From contig JBAMJV010004277.1 in assembly GCA_037951105.1 (NCBI GenBank), positions 172,092 to 236,091 of the forward strand: 64,000 nt of DNA, given 5' to 3'. Both the position numbers and the translations under genes were made by a program. Of this stretch, positions 36,801-51,800 are shown piece by piece. The DNA comes from Echinarachnius parma. Its lineage: Eukaryota > Echinodermata > Echinoidea > Clypeasteroida > Echinarachniidae. The notes under the pieces were generated by a model. The model was not told where the DNA came from, searched no databases, and was given only the letters and a program-made list of their open reading frames with translations. Position 1 is the first letter of the stretch. Each line of letters starts with the position of its first letter.

Positions 36801-39800
36801 ATCTGTTAACCAGTTCTTGAGATATCGCGAGAACAAGGCATTTTTGCACATATGTTGAGTCTTGTGACCTTGACCTTTGATCTCATGAACACCAAAATCT
36901 AATCAGATCATTGTCACCCCAATATGTACACTCAAGCCAAGTTTGAAGTTGATCCGTCAACCGGTTCTTGAGATATCGCGAGAACGAGAGATTTTTGCAT
37001 ATATATTGAGTCCTGTGACCTTGACCTTTGACCTCATGACCCCTAAAATCTATTCAGATCATTGTCACCCCAATATGTACCCTCATACCAAGTTTGAAAT
37101 TGATCAGTCAACCGGTTCTTGAGATATCGTGAGAACGAAAACGGGACGTACGTACGGACGTACGGACGTACGTACGGACGGACGGACAACCCGAAAACAT
37201 AATGCCTCCGGCCACTTCGTTGGCGGAGGCATAAAAATAATAACTACAATTAAAAATACACCAACATGTTGATACCTGCCACATCAAATTACGTCTTTGT
37301 GACCAACCAATTAGAACTGAAAATGATTTGTATTCAGAAAACAATAATTAAATCAAATCAAAATGTAAATGCACCATAATATTGACCCCCAGCTGCCACA
37401 TCAAATCAGACGTTTGTAACTAAGCACAGCAAAACCAGACATAGTCTGTAAAAAAGAACGCATCTTTTTCATTTTTATTTCAAACTTTAAACTTTAAACT
37501 GTAATTTCATTTATGGTTACTTCAATTTTTGCTAAATATTATAAATATTTTTTTTGTAAATCATCTTTAAAATGTTTTTATTTTATTTTTTATATAGAGC
37601 TGCCAATTATTGATGTGCCCATTCACATTTAATGGCACTGGTGTTGAGACCTGTGGAAAGTTCTTTTGTCTGGAGGATGAATCAATAGATCATCCCCCTG
37701 AACAAACGATATCACTTAAAGATCTACACCAGTGATTATCCACAATGTATTTGAATGAGGGTTGGAGGGATCAAAACTCTTTCAAAATCAAAATTTCCTT
37801 TATATCCATCGGTGCCGATTCGCCCACAGTACCGAGTATACCAGGAAACATCATTTGTAACTTACTTTTGCAATGGTGAATTTTTTCTGCAAAAATGCAA
37901 CCAACAATTCAAGTACAACTTGTTAAAAAAATAGAATTGATAATAAAACACAGAACAATATGGAAGGATAATTTTAAAAAAGACATATACATGTACTAGG
38001 TGTTAAACAAACAAAACTTGAGTTACTTTTCATTGTAGATAATAAACAAAAAAAAGTACTGCATGGATTCTAGTCACATTGAAGCAGAAATACAGTTTTG
38101 TAGGGTGCAGTTAAATTGTATATTTCTCCTGCATTGTTGGTACTATATCAAAATATATTTTAAAAAGTAGATTGCAAAATTTGGTTCAATAACCCTGCCT
38201 TACAAATTTCAGAAGCTGTCTACTAGTCAATGAGTGTGTGTCAGTGTGTTTCACACAGAAGCTGTCTACTAGTCAATGAGTGTGTGTCAGTGTTTCACAC
38301 AGAAGCTGTCTACTAGTCAATGAGTGTGTGTCAGTGTGTTTCACACAGAAGCTGTCTACTAGTCAATGAGTGTGTGTCAGTGTGTTTCACACAGTGGCTA
38401 TAAAGTTGGTCCATGCCACAATAAGTTCCATTTGGAAATATTTTCTAAAAAGAGAATAATCGTTACCTCCTTCAAATCATTCTTGTTGTCTTTTCCGTCG
38501 ACGTTCCAGATGAGCTGACGTTTGCCCGTGGGGTTCTGCCATGTGTATAACACCTTCTCCCCTGGCCCTAGGAACATCTTGTCTTCAACGCCGCTATGGT
38601 GGTCATAAGGATGCAAACAAGAAATACAATAAGAAATAAAAGTCAAAATGGCAATTACCAGCATCGCATGAAATTGTCATCAAATTAATTTTAAAAAATT
38701 GATAGAATCATCTAACTTCTATTCTTATATGGTATCTGTATAATGATATTATACCAAGCAATAAAATGCATACTAATTAAAGACAAATTTTCACAAATGT
38801 ATACCGTAGATGTATTTTCTTTCATCTTGTAAAGAGTCGAAGATAAATGCATTAGTTTTGTATTCACAAACATTAAAATTAAACAAAATCTATTTTAAAG
38901 AGAATATATTTGACATCAGAAAACTGAAAGAATGTTTCAGTTGATAGCCACATCGTTGGTATTATCTGTAAGACTGTTTTATAAATGACTTTTGATCAAA
39001 TGTACCACAACTGACCTCTGACTGAATGTGATAGCCACATCGTTGGTATTATCTGTAAGACTGTTTTATAAATGACTTTTGATCAAATGTACCACAACTG
39101 ACCTCTGACTGAATGTGATAGGCACTTCTTTGGTGTCGTTGACCAGCTGGGTGGTGAAGTGACCGACAGCAAATGACCGGAAGGCAACCACAGTTGACGT
39201 TTCAGTAACCTGACTCTCCACAATGATTCCACCAACCTGGAACACAAACACAAAATAATCAATGTCAAAGTACTTTCCCTTAACTTTCCAAAAGAGATAT
39301 GTGAAACTTCAGTCATATACCAAATGACTGCTAGATTCTGTATGATGTGAGAGTTTCATAAAAAGAACACTGTTTACGTAAGTGAATATTGAACATTTCA
39401 CAAACCTGGAACACACAAGCACCCAAGGTTTAACCTTACAGAGAACCAGTTTGTTTTAGGTGTCATTTAATGATTAATTTATTGTTTTAAACTTTGCATT
39501 GTTGTGTTTCATGCTGTATGACACTTTTCTGTGATTATGTTGTCTGATTTTATTTAATTTAAAAGTATCTTTGATTGTTCTTATGTCACTTATTGTACTG
39601 GATATTGTATTCCCTTGTAAAATGTATTTATTAATGTTACAGGGCTTTCTGGTAAAGCAGGTCCACTTATATAGGTGTAACTGAATAGAATTTCCCTAGC
39701 AAAATATATCTTGAATAATAAACCAACACCTCAATAAACTTCATTTATAGTGTTGAATTTAATTTTCATTTTTATTGGTATATTTGCAAATAAACAAATT

Positions 39801-42800
39801 GTACAGGTATACTAATAGGGTGATCAATTCTGGCTATATTTGTTTCCCTTTTTCTTTTCTTTTTTGCAAGTGCTAAATAACATTAAATACTATTACTTAT
39901 ATTTGCGCAAGAAAGATAATGCAGTCTTCATTCTTTAACAAATATTGAAATCATACCTCTGGTAGTCTAAGCACAGTTGTCTGAGGTTCAGCGAAGTTGA
40001 AGGGTAAAGATGTTTCTGCTCCTCCTTTCTTCATCACGACTATCTTGCTGTTTGCGTTCTTATCAATTGGCCAGAAAGGAACACACTATGGGAATCAAAC
40101 AATAGAGAACAAAAATAGTAAATTTAGACTGAATTTGTTACATTTTGACGATTTTGAAGGGCTGAAAGATTTCTGTGCCTCCCTTCTTAATCACGACTAT
40201 CTTGCTGTTTGTATTCTTATCAATCGGCCAGAAAGGAACACACTATGGGAGACAAAGCCAGAGAAACATTTGTAGCATAATTTTATAGATATGATAGGTA
40301 TGCACTTCAATTTGCCAGAAATGGATGTAATATGGGAGAAAAATTGATCAGAAAACACCATCTTGGTGAAGCCGATTGTAATACTATGCTGTACTTGAAC
40401 AGATACAAATGTATAATGAATATATTGAATGCAAACAAATACAAGTTGTTAATTCTCACCTCACCCACAGCCACATCCATTGGGGTTCCCTGTGGCTCCG
40501 CACAGCTGATATCATACGAGGTTTGGTTGACCAACAGATAACGTGGGGTGAACATCACCATCTTGGTGAAGCCCAAGTTACTCAGTTGAATCTGAACGCT
40601 GATCTACAAACAGGAAATGGTTGGAAATAACAGCAACAACAAGAGTGAATATACATTAGTTCATAATAGAAGAGAAAAGCGGAGGTAGAGTTTGGAGCGA
40701 CATAAAAAAAAAAAGAGTTTGGACAAACAGCAAGAAAGACATTTGTATTCTTTGAAACAAGATCCTCCATGTAAACTGCTATGTGTGATTTTAATATTTA
40801 CATAGTTCAGCTTCTTTTATCTATAAACATGAATCTGTATAGTGATATTTTGTTCAGTAAACAGAACAGTTTCCCATGAGATTGAAATCATTAACATTGG
40901 ATCAAAGATTTGATAATTAAGATTGGTATTCTGATGAATAACATAACATATATATACTTTCATCTTTACACCATGTAGTTATTGAATGTTAAATTTAATT
41001 TGTGTTAAGAATTTAATACAAATTAAAACTTGTTAATTATCAACTTTAATTATAGACACTTTGTATAATGTACTTTGTATAAATGGAATGCGATAAATTT
41101 AATTTGGGTTAGGAATATAACAAAAATTAAAATTCGTTTAATTACTCAATCTTTTTAAAGATACTTTGTATTGCCTCCTTTTATATCATATTACATAAGA
41201 ACGTTTTTAATCAAGTCTCATTTTTAATTGAAAATACTTTGTATTTTTACTTTGTATGATCTGTTATTGAAAACAATCATAATAAAATTATTCAATTTCT
41301 CAATTACATATGAAGATACTCTGTATTATTATACCTTGTATTTGTTATTGAATATGATAAAATTAATTTATGTTCAGGATATATTGTACATGTAATATAA
41401 AATTAAGTTAATTATTCAATTTTAATTGATGACACTTTGGATTTGCTATTGAATGTTAAATTTAATTTCTGTTAAGAATATAATACAAGTTAAACAATTT
41501 GAATTACTCAATTTTAATTAAACATGGTTTGTAATAATGTACTTTGTATAAATGGAATACGATAAATTTAATTTGTGTTAGGATTATAATATGAATTAAG
41601 ACTTGTTTTATTACTCAATCTTTATACCCTGTATTGCTTCCCTTTTGATATTACATTTGATTGTTAGATCTACTCGTTATTGAGTATGATAAACTTAATT
41701 TATGTTAGGAATATGATATAAAATAGATAGTGGGATTTGATATCCTTTAATTAAATAATTTCCATGCTCTTATTTTTGCTTTTTTGTGATGCTTATTATT
41801 GTAATTTTTCAAAAGATATACATGTACTGTATTAATTTACATCTTGTTAGATTCAATATTTAGTTAGTATTACATATATATTTAAAAGTAAGTAACGAAT
41901 TAGTAAATTGGTTCTTTGTTATTGTTGTATTAAAATTAAAATTAAATGAGAATATGCATATTATAATAATCACATTTTTAATGTTAGTGCCTTTCTTGCC
42001 AAATGCATTCATAAATATGTATCATTTTGTTGTATTTTGATGTTAAATTATATTTTTATTGTGTTGTAATTTATTTATTCATGTATGTTCATATGTTCAT
42101 GTACGCAAGGCATTTTAGTCTTCGGACTACAGTCTTGTTAATTTTGTTCAATAAATACCGATATATCTATCTATCTATCTACCATAAAACATACCATTTA
42201 TTGTTAATATCGCTAATGATATTCGTTTGTCTCGCAATGTATGGTCAACAAGGAATCTAAAGATCACAACGTTTCGTGAATAACCTTGCTTACAGTATAT
42301 TTGTATCACCTGACGAAGTGTTGCAGCGGCGCACGAAACGTCGTGATCTTTAGATTCCTTGTTGACCATACATTGCGAGACAAACAAATATCATTAGCGA
42401 TATTATTAATGATACTATTTTCGCAATGAGTAACCTATTTAGCATATCATTTATTGTTGTTGTTTTTGTTAAGATTATCCATACAACATTTGATCTTTGA
42501 TATCATGAGTTCTTGACTAAAGAAGCGAATCACGTCATCTACAATTAATGCAGAAGTTTAACAAGTGTAACACTACACTCTCAGATGTTCAATACTACGT
42601 GTACATGTATGTTACATTGTTATTTTTTGTTTGTGCATTAGCATTTGAATATAGTATAATTGCTGCTTTTTAAAAATTCAATTAAAATAATTTCAAATCC
42701 AATGAAAAATAGGTCAAATTTTATTTATTTGAATTTATACTGAGTTGAAATCAAATTATATTGAAATAGAAATTAAATTCAAATCATATTTAATTAAAAT

Positions 42801-45800
42801 TAAACAGAGTAGAAATCAAACTTTGAATAAAAAATTAAAATAATAATGAATCAAAATCATTTTCAAGTACTATCAAACTGAAATAAAATCAAATAGAATT
42901 AAAATCATTAAATAAATTTGTTTTGTTTTTTCATCAACACACCGGGTACAAAAGCTTTGCATGGGGGCGGGGTTGGGGAGAAGGATAAGGCACGCATTCT
43001 GGAAAATCTTTGCTTAAAAAGAAAGTAAAATATTAATATTTTTTCTTGTTAGTAGCAAAATAAGTTGAACTACATGTACAATAGACCTATGTTATTACGA
43101 GCAAAAGAGGGTTAGTATAATCACTGCATAATGTCTGTATTTAAAGAAGAAACAAAAAACAGTTAATCGTGCAAGTAGAATTTTGCTTTCTAGGGATGCA
43201 AGCTATTTTTTCTTTATAAACAGGTGGTTGTTGCAGCAGGTTAGAAGATACATGTATGAATCCAAAGGTGAATATGCATAGTTTACTTCACTTCGAATAT
43301 AAACATTGTAGCCAGTGAAAAAAAAAAAGGGGGGGCAAAAATGCAGAAAATTGCCCCAGAAAATCATAAAAGAGCCCTCGCAAATTTGCATATATTACGT
43401 TTCAATGAAGAACAAATTCAATAGATTTTCATGCAGGCGAGCTGAAGAAGTAGCCCCCAAAATATAAATTATATTTCCCCCCCGATTGTAGCATAAACAG
43501 AAAGCTGGTAAATGCATGCAAAGTATGTCTAAAATAAAAGAAACAGGTAAACCACAAGCAGCGCACCTACATGCATACAGAGAAACAAACAGATACCCTA
43601 CACAGATACCCTCCACATGCAGTGATGCTCCCTGGACAACTTTTGTTACAAAATAGTAATGGTTCTTTCAATACAACTTGTCCTATTATTCGGGTACTAG
43701 TATTTGCTAGTGGGTTGGAGCTGGACAATTGCCTTTTTAGCAACTGCTAGGTCAGAAATTTCTGGCTTGCCTGACATTGTTTAGAACCATTTTCCCATGG
43801 CAATGAATAGCTGAGTGTGATGTCACTCTGGTTTTCTTTACTCACAATATTGTAAAAACAATCATATACAATTATATATGAAAGTGAATGTAAAGAGATG
43901 AAAAATACTGCATAAAATTGCATATTAATATTCAAAGGGGTTCTTCTTTTATTAACCCCTTGACTACGGGAACTGGGTGGGTTGTGTACAAAGTCTATGG
44001 GGATTTCAGATACTTGAAGGGAACGGGTTAAAAAGGTCTCCACTAACTGGTACTCCTGTAAAATGGGGAAAATTGTGCTGCAAAAGCCTACACAATAAAT
44101 CTGTTCCCTACTAGAGTTTACAATCCCCATAGAGTTAATACAGGGCCCTGCATGTTTCCATGGGCAATGGGTTAAGTGGTAACTACTGTAGCAGTACATT
44201 ACACCATAAAATAAATTCCTATCAACCTATTCCTAAGCTTTGATTTAATCTGCTGCTGAGTTAAGGCCAGTTATATAATAAAGTTTAGAAACAAAACAAA
44301 CAAAAAAGAACTCTTCAAAATGAATATGAACATATAATTTCTTAATTTGTATCAAATGAAGAACTTATAATTATATAAGCAATGATGGCTACCAAATATG
44401 ACTTTCCCCTTTGAGAACAAACTACAGCTATTTTACTATTTAGATGCAATTTTATGCCCAAAAGAGAGGAAAAAAGAAGGCCCAGCTTATAATCCATTTT
44501 TTCACATTCAATTGATTAGAAGAAATGAAAAATATGAAGAGATTATCTGTGTATCATGTTTGAAAATGAATTTTCTAAAGCCATTGTAGCCATTAATACA
44601 TTGTACCTCATATTAATTAGCAAGCATACATGTATATCCTTTAAACCTAAATGTATATGTACATTTTATATACAACTTTGCATTCTCTATTAAAGAATAA
44701 TAACTTTTATATATGATTTTGCGACCATTTCCAACCAAAAAGAAAACACTGTAATTCAAATGAATGTTACCTTCCATGACTGTGAACCCTGTAAATAGGA
44801 TACAAAGTCATATGACATTTTATATCATTTGTACACGCATGTACAAAAGAGGGCAGAAATTTTTAGACTAGGATAGCAGTTTTGTTTTTTAAAAGACATG
44901 GTATTGAAATAATTGAATTACATTATGACATCATTATTATCATACTTGTGGGCAATAGTACAAACTAAATAATGTACTTGTTGTGACTTGTAAATAACCC
45001 AAAGAACTTTTTGTTGTAAGCTGACATTTAAAAATAATTGATAAGCAAGATAGGACTCTATTTATACACTGACAGATTGTACAGTCATGAAAGCACAAAG
45101 CAAACACATACAGAAACATCTTTTGAACTGCAAAGCAACTCTGCTCATCAAAAGGTGCCACAATAACACTAATCACAGCAAATATAGAACAGTCAAACCT
45201 GTCATAACCTTACCCATTATGTTAGCCCCACAACCAATAAGGCCTTGTGGCTCAATGATATAGAACACTTTCTAACAATCCGGTGGTCCCAATTTTCTTT
45301 CTTTGCTCGTTTTCATTTATAAAGATACCCAGTGGCATGTAATCTTCAGACACAAGTGGTCTTTATATACAAGTTAATTTTTAATCAAACTTGCTTTACA
45401 GGGATACAGAATAACTGACACGAATATAGACAGTTGGTCTTTGTGAACTGTAAGTTGCTTAACAGGTTTGATTGTACTACTATTGTAGATGTATTACGTA
45501 ACTATGGCTTCCACTGTTGTTCAATAATTAACAAAGGGTCAAAGTGAATATTTGAAAGAGAACAATTAATCTTAATTTCAGGGTGTGGACAAGGTGTAAT
45601 TGTCATGCTAATGATGCTAGAATATGAAACAGTGAAAGTCATATCTAGAGTTAAATCAAGTACATGACTTCATGTTAAATCATGCATATCAATTCATGTT
45701 AAATCATGTATCTAAGATTTAAATCACACATTATCACTTCACATTAAATAATGCAGATTAATTCATGTAACACAGGGGTCAGTTCAAGGCAAAAAGCGGG

Positions 45801-48800
45801 GATAAACTACAGCATGCAAATACAATACACACTGAAAACACACAAATGAAAAACAAAGCTTGAATCTTTACATTGAACTTTTTTGGTCGTTGAATGCCGC
45901 TTCCGTGCGCCTGCTCCAAACAAGTGGGATGAAATCATGGAGTGAATGAATGAAAAGCAGATGAATATGGAATGGAGACAAATAAAATATAATTTCAATA
46001 CCCATTATAAACAATCTGACAAACATACAGGCCCGGATTCACAAAGGTTTGTACAAACCATGGTTTAAACCATAGTCTACATCTATGGAGTGCTGCTTGT
46101 AATACAAGTAAAACAATTTCTAATTTCTAATGATATGCTAAATGTGTAGCATCAACATTGTTAACAAGAAAGGAGTTTACATTCTTTCTCCATCAGTTTA
46201 CAAATGGCACTCCATGGATGTAAACCATGGGACCTCCTTTGTGAATCCGGGCCAAAATGAATAGGATGGAACAGCGACCAAAATATCCTATGACAATATA
46301 ATACTCAAAGTCAAAAGATATAAGAAGTCAACGATATGTGCATTTAAAAGCGGTCTCCCACCATAAGACTAGGTGCCACAAGGTGCAACTGAAGATTGCA
46401 TGTGCACTCGTCAAAAATGTTGAACCTGTGTCAAACTATGAAACTGCCCCAAAATCCCTGAAATGTGTACTGTGAACACGGTGCAAATGATAACAAGCAA
46501 AATATAAAATAAACATATTTAAACCAAAGCTTTCCTGAAACAGACAACAGTTTTCATAATGAAATTCATGATTAATCAAGGATGGAAAATATAAAGGTCA
46601 TGAAAGTTTTTATATACACTATTGAGCATCTACCATTTTGCTGATAAGTATTACAAACAGGTGCTACATATATAATGCATATTATGGCAACAGACAAACA
46701 TTTGAATTGATAATGGATTTGAATACATGTAATATCAATAAACAGTTCATAGTTAGACATTGAATAAGTTCAACATGTTTTAAGTAGAAATGCAAGAACA
46801 ATTCAGTGGTAACCTTTTAGGAAGAAAAACAGTTATGGACAAATTTCATGTCAGAATTAAAGAAATTTTCTAAACAGAACACTGACGATAGTCTTTAACA
46901 AATACAAGTACCTACATGTAGTTGAAGGGAAAAGGGGAAGAAAAGACTGTGTGTCAACAAATATTTCAAAAGATTGCCTGTACTTAAGTTTTGGAGCAAA
47001 AATAAACAAATTAACAAATTGGTACAAGAGCAACTATAACTTTAGTAAAAAATACAATTTGTTAGACTGCTAGAAATATGTTTTGAATAAAACTACAGAA
47101 AATATATAAAAAGAAAATAACAACATGTCGCCTAGAGCAAGGTCATTTTGCCCAAAACACAATTCTAGTTTCTCAAACGACACCTACACCAGTCAAATGA
47201 ACGTATATTAGTTGAGTTTAGTTGAATATTGCCAAGAAAATTGAAATAAATACCAAGTCAACAAGTATAAATAAACCAGATTTTAGTTGAATATTGCCAA
47301 GAAAATTGAAATAAATACCAAGTCAACACTATAAATAAACCAGATTTTAGTTGAATATTGCCAAGAAATCAAAATACAAATTCAACAAGTACAAATATCA
47401 ATATTGCCAAGAAAATAAAGAAACAAATACAGTCAAACCTGTCATAGCGGCCACCTGTTTATAGCACTAGCAGCCAACCAGCCTATAGTGGCCACCAAAA
47501 GTGTTCCCCTGCAAAGGAAAACAGTGCTGTGGAACCTGCCTATAGAGGTCACCTTTTTACAATGGCCACTTTTCTTGTATCCCTTGGATGGTCACTATAC
47601 ACAGGTTTGACTGTACATATTCAACTAGTACAAAATATTGATGTACATGTACATAACTCTATGTTGAGTACAGTTAGCTGTCATTTGTATGCTTGAATGA
47701 GAATCTGCCAGATTCGATAGCTCGCGGCTTCATTGATTTACATTTTTATCAAACATGCCTTTATAGTGAACAAGCAGTTTTCAGCAGTTTTTACATTTAT
47801 TAAGTACAGATATTGCTAACTTTCAATAGATCAGGAAAAGGAAATATAATCAACACATAACACCATCAGAGAGGTTTTTAGATCTATCAGTATGCACTAT
47901 ACATTTTGGTAATTCATCAATAACAGAAAACAAATGCTCAAAATGAAAACAAATTCAACCTACAAGAAACTGTGTAGTAAACAGTTTGTGAATAACTTGC
48001 CTGCATGCCTCATTTTTAGTTTCAAAATCAAATTAAATCTGATGGTACTTACAAATAAAAATCTTATTGCCTGTAAATTCTGGCAATTCATCAATAAAGG
48101 AAAGAAATGCATAACATACGTACAAAACTCTAACAAGAAAATGCATTGATAGCAAACAGCCCTTGAATTACTCGCGTGCGTGCTTCATTTCAAACGTCAA
48201 AATAAAATTAAACCTGAAGGTACTTACGATGAAATATCTCATTGTCTGTTATATACATGGTAAAAAAGAAAACAATAAATGAACCCATCCTTAAATATTA
48301 TGGCAGGCTTAATAATCTTTTCCTTACCTGATTAGACAAATTCAATAATTTTCATATTTAAATTTAACTTGTTGACTTTTATGCTGCTACTATTACATAC
48401 TTTGTGCATAGAACCCTTTAACTTTTAAGCATGTCATGCAGATCCAAATATCAAAATAAGAATGCATGAAAATAAAATGTGAGCAAGAACATTGGTCATA
48501 ACAAATAAAATACATGGTTATTGATGATGCTCAAATAGACATTCCAGCTCATTTTATGTGGAAGGGAAAAATGACAAAAATAATAGATACAGTCAAAACA
48601 ATCTCAAGAAGACATCAAGCAAAATATATAAGAAAGTACTGATGGGTGATAATCGGTGATACAGTTCTTTGTAATGGTACATTTAAGTTTTCTAAAAATC
48701 ATATATCACTTTAAAACATGGAAATTTGTTTGGTTGTACTGATACAATGATGTGTCCTGATAAAGAAAAAATATGAGAAGAGAACATATTTATGGATAAA

Positions 48801-51800
48801 ACAAGATTTGAGCCCCAAAACTTTTCCTGGACAGCCCCCATGGAGCAGCAGACAGAGCTAGATGGAGATCCCTCCTGTCGCCTCAAGCGCCTCATGCTAC
48901 AGACGAGGATTGAGCGAGTCTGGCTTTGGTACGTCCAAACAACATGACCAAAATATGTTACCAAAGTGTTATTACAAGTGTATGAAAAGCTCTAAAAATT
49001 TAAGTCGATGGAAAGAAAAGGGTATATGTTTCATTACAATGTTTGCGGACGTGAGAGTAAAAGGACTTTCCTTCAACACAGCCCCCATACAGCAGCAGAT
49101 AGAGCTAGGTGGAGATCCATCCTGTCACCTCAAGCGCCTGATGCTCCAGACAAAGATTATGTGAGTGAGTGAAAACAAATCCTTGACCACATAAAATAAC
49201 AAGTTAGTTAATAATAGGTTTGATATATATAGCGCATAATATGAAACAATATAATCTCTAAGCGCTTTACACTATTGTTACCCTAGTTGTGGGATACAAC
49301 GCAATCTTGCACACATTTGATGCACCATCTTCACTTCCTGGGTAGCATTCCTTCCAAGTGGCTCCTGAAGATCTTTCACATACAGGCTTTCACCTACTAT
49401 CGGGTCCCCATTCATACAACTGGGTAGAGAGCAGCAGTAGTGGATTAATTGTCTTGCTGATATGCCAGGACCAGTTCTAGATAGAACCAGGACCAGTTCT
49501 AAAGTTGTTGGTTCTTACCTCAAAGTCTTTGCTGGACGTCTTGCAGGAGATGAAGCCAGAACTACCCACAGTGTCCAGAGAGAACTTGTCAGACCAACTG
49601 GACTCTCCAACCTTGACCTGGATCTGTGTGTTGTATGATTGTAAAAGATAAACTAACATTAAATTTACATTCCATAACTGGGTTTTGATGTTCACTGATC
49701 ATTCTTCGAAAAAATATGTATATGCTAATATTGGATTATGAAATATGATTATGATTGATTTGGTTTGGTATTACTAGTAGTTGAATAGAAAAATAATATT
49801 TTACAAGTTACACTTGCCATTATAAATTGCATCAGTTAGATTATGGTTATGTGACAGTGATTACATGTTTTCTATGTATGATTTATCAGTGTATTTCTCT
49901 TGCTAATAACATAGTAGAGATCAAAATACATAATGCACAAATAAAATGAAATTAAAAAGCCTTGTTCTGTTACCTTGTTCTTGCCGGGGCTGAATGTCTT
50001 GGTTGGATAAGAGAAGAAGATGGCTTGGATGGGTAGATAGATTAATGAATGAATGAATAAATGATAAAAGATGTGTTACCTTGTTCTTGCCGGGGCTGAA
50101 GGTCTTGGATGGGTAGGAGAAGAAGATGGGCTGATCCTGATCAGCTGGATGCTCTATCTGCTCCTCTCCACCACCCTGACAAAACAACAAACAATTTTAA
50201 TATTAACACTTTGTGTGCTGTGCAGTAGATCCCCCGTCGCCAGATTATTTTAGGCGCGCCGTACGCATCGTATATTGTATGCGCGCGCGCACCGCACGCA
50301 TCGTTGTCTGTGAAGTCGAACGAAGCGCGCCGCTGTTTGTGACTAAAGTCGAACGAAGCGCACAAAGTGTTAAAGTGATCTGTGACTAAAGTCGAACGAA
50401 GCGATCTATAACTTTTGTAAGATTTTTCCAAAAATTATATTTGAGATTTCGATCATATACAAATATCATTATAAGACTCTTTTGAATAATGTGTGATTGT
50501 TTATATAAAAAGAACACTGTTTACCTAATATAGGTTTTCCCGCTCAATTTCGCGATTGTGTCAATCGAATTGATAATAGGAGCAAACGAATTCGCGCGAT
50601 TTGCGATCGCCGTACCAAAGCAGCATTCGAATTCGTAAATAGTCGTTCAAAATCACGTAGGAGCAAGTGAATTTGCACAAAGTGCATACCTTTTCATCAA
50701 TGGTCATTCGAATTCGCGAAAGGCCGTTGACAGTTGGCTGCACATTCGCGAATTCGAATGCCCATAAATGAACTTCTGTGTCTATTCACGAAAGCGTGTG
50801 CGTATGCATGAATTCGCATGCACTTATTCGGAATTTGGAAGACCGATACCAACGATTACGCGGCAACGCGCGAATTCGAATGACCCTAAATGAATTTGAT
50901 TGAAAAAAGTGCAAAATTGAGCGGGAAAACCTATAAAAACAAAAAATTGATGTCAGATTTCATCATACATGGCCAGGTCTACATACCTTGGCTGAGATCA
51001 AATTAAATCAAATCAAATCATACCCCAGCAAAATTAATGCTTGAAAAGGGTACTAATTCCATTAATCAGATAATAACCAATATTGCATATGAAGTCTGAG
51101 AAGTTGTTTGTGTACCTTGTAAGCGATAGGCAGACCCGTCTTGTTGATGAGCATGTATGGTGCAAACATGGCCATGTCAACGAAGCCCTGGCTGAAGTCA
51201 TACCACACCCCGGCCTCGGTCCACTTGCCATTCGGCCCCCGGAAGCCTAGCTGGGAGTATTCTTGCAGAGTGGTGCGTAGTGTCATCTCACCCCGCCACT
51301 CCAGGCCATTGTAGCCGTCGATCTATGGAAAAGGAACAAGGAAATGGTGTTCATACCTCCAAGGACTGTCATGGTTGTGGACAATAAATGGAAATGTCAT
51401 CATCATTATCATCACAGTCATCATCTACTTCTTTAACATCATTGTATCATTATAATCATCTTAACCCTAAAAGACTGGGGGCTGATTAGGTCCCCTTCCT
51501 CCATTTTCATGATTTCCCATCACCATCCCATCATAATCATAATCATAATCATAATCATCACCATCACCATCTTCATCATCATTTTTACCATCACCAGTAC
51601 CATCATCATCATCATCTTCATTGTCATCACCATCCTCGTCCTCATTATCATCATCATCATCTTATATTGTATTGTTTTAACATTGTAACTATTGATTACG
51701 TTTTTACTATAAGGTTGAAATCTTCATCATCATCATAATCATAATTATCATCATAATTTATTGTTTTAACATTGAACATCATCATCATCCCCTGCTTACC

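Larger units (their letters stand above)
40604..49518 (-). other. 8.9 kb VPS13 intron, largest between visible exons
   Basis: AT-rich. It holds imperfect long-period AT-rich repeats at about 40960-41740, the palindrome at 42206-42404, several MITEs, a SINE, and the + strand exon-like pair at 48835 and 49082. No VPS13 coding exon was found, and the flanking exons join in phase with the expected family sequence. Confidence 0.7.

Noticed and set aside
43747-44199. 150-codon - strand frame in the large VPS13 intron
   Set aside because: It spans a short TTAA-flanked repeat and unrelated sequence; no family resemblance and no phase fit with neighbouring VPS13 exons.
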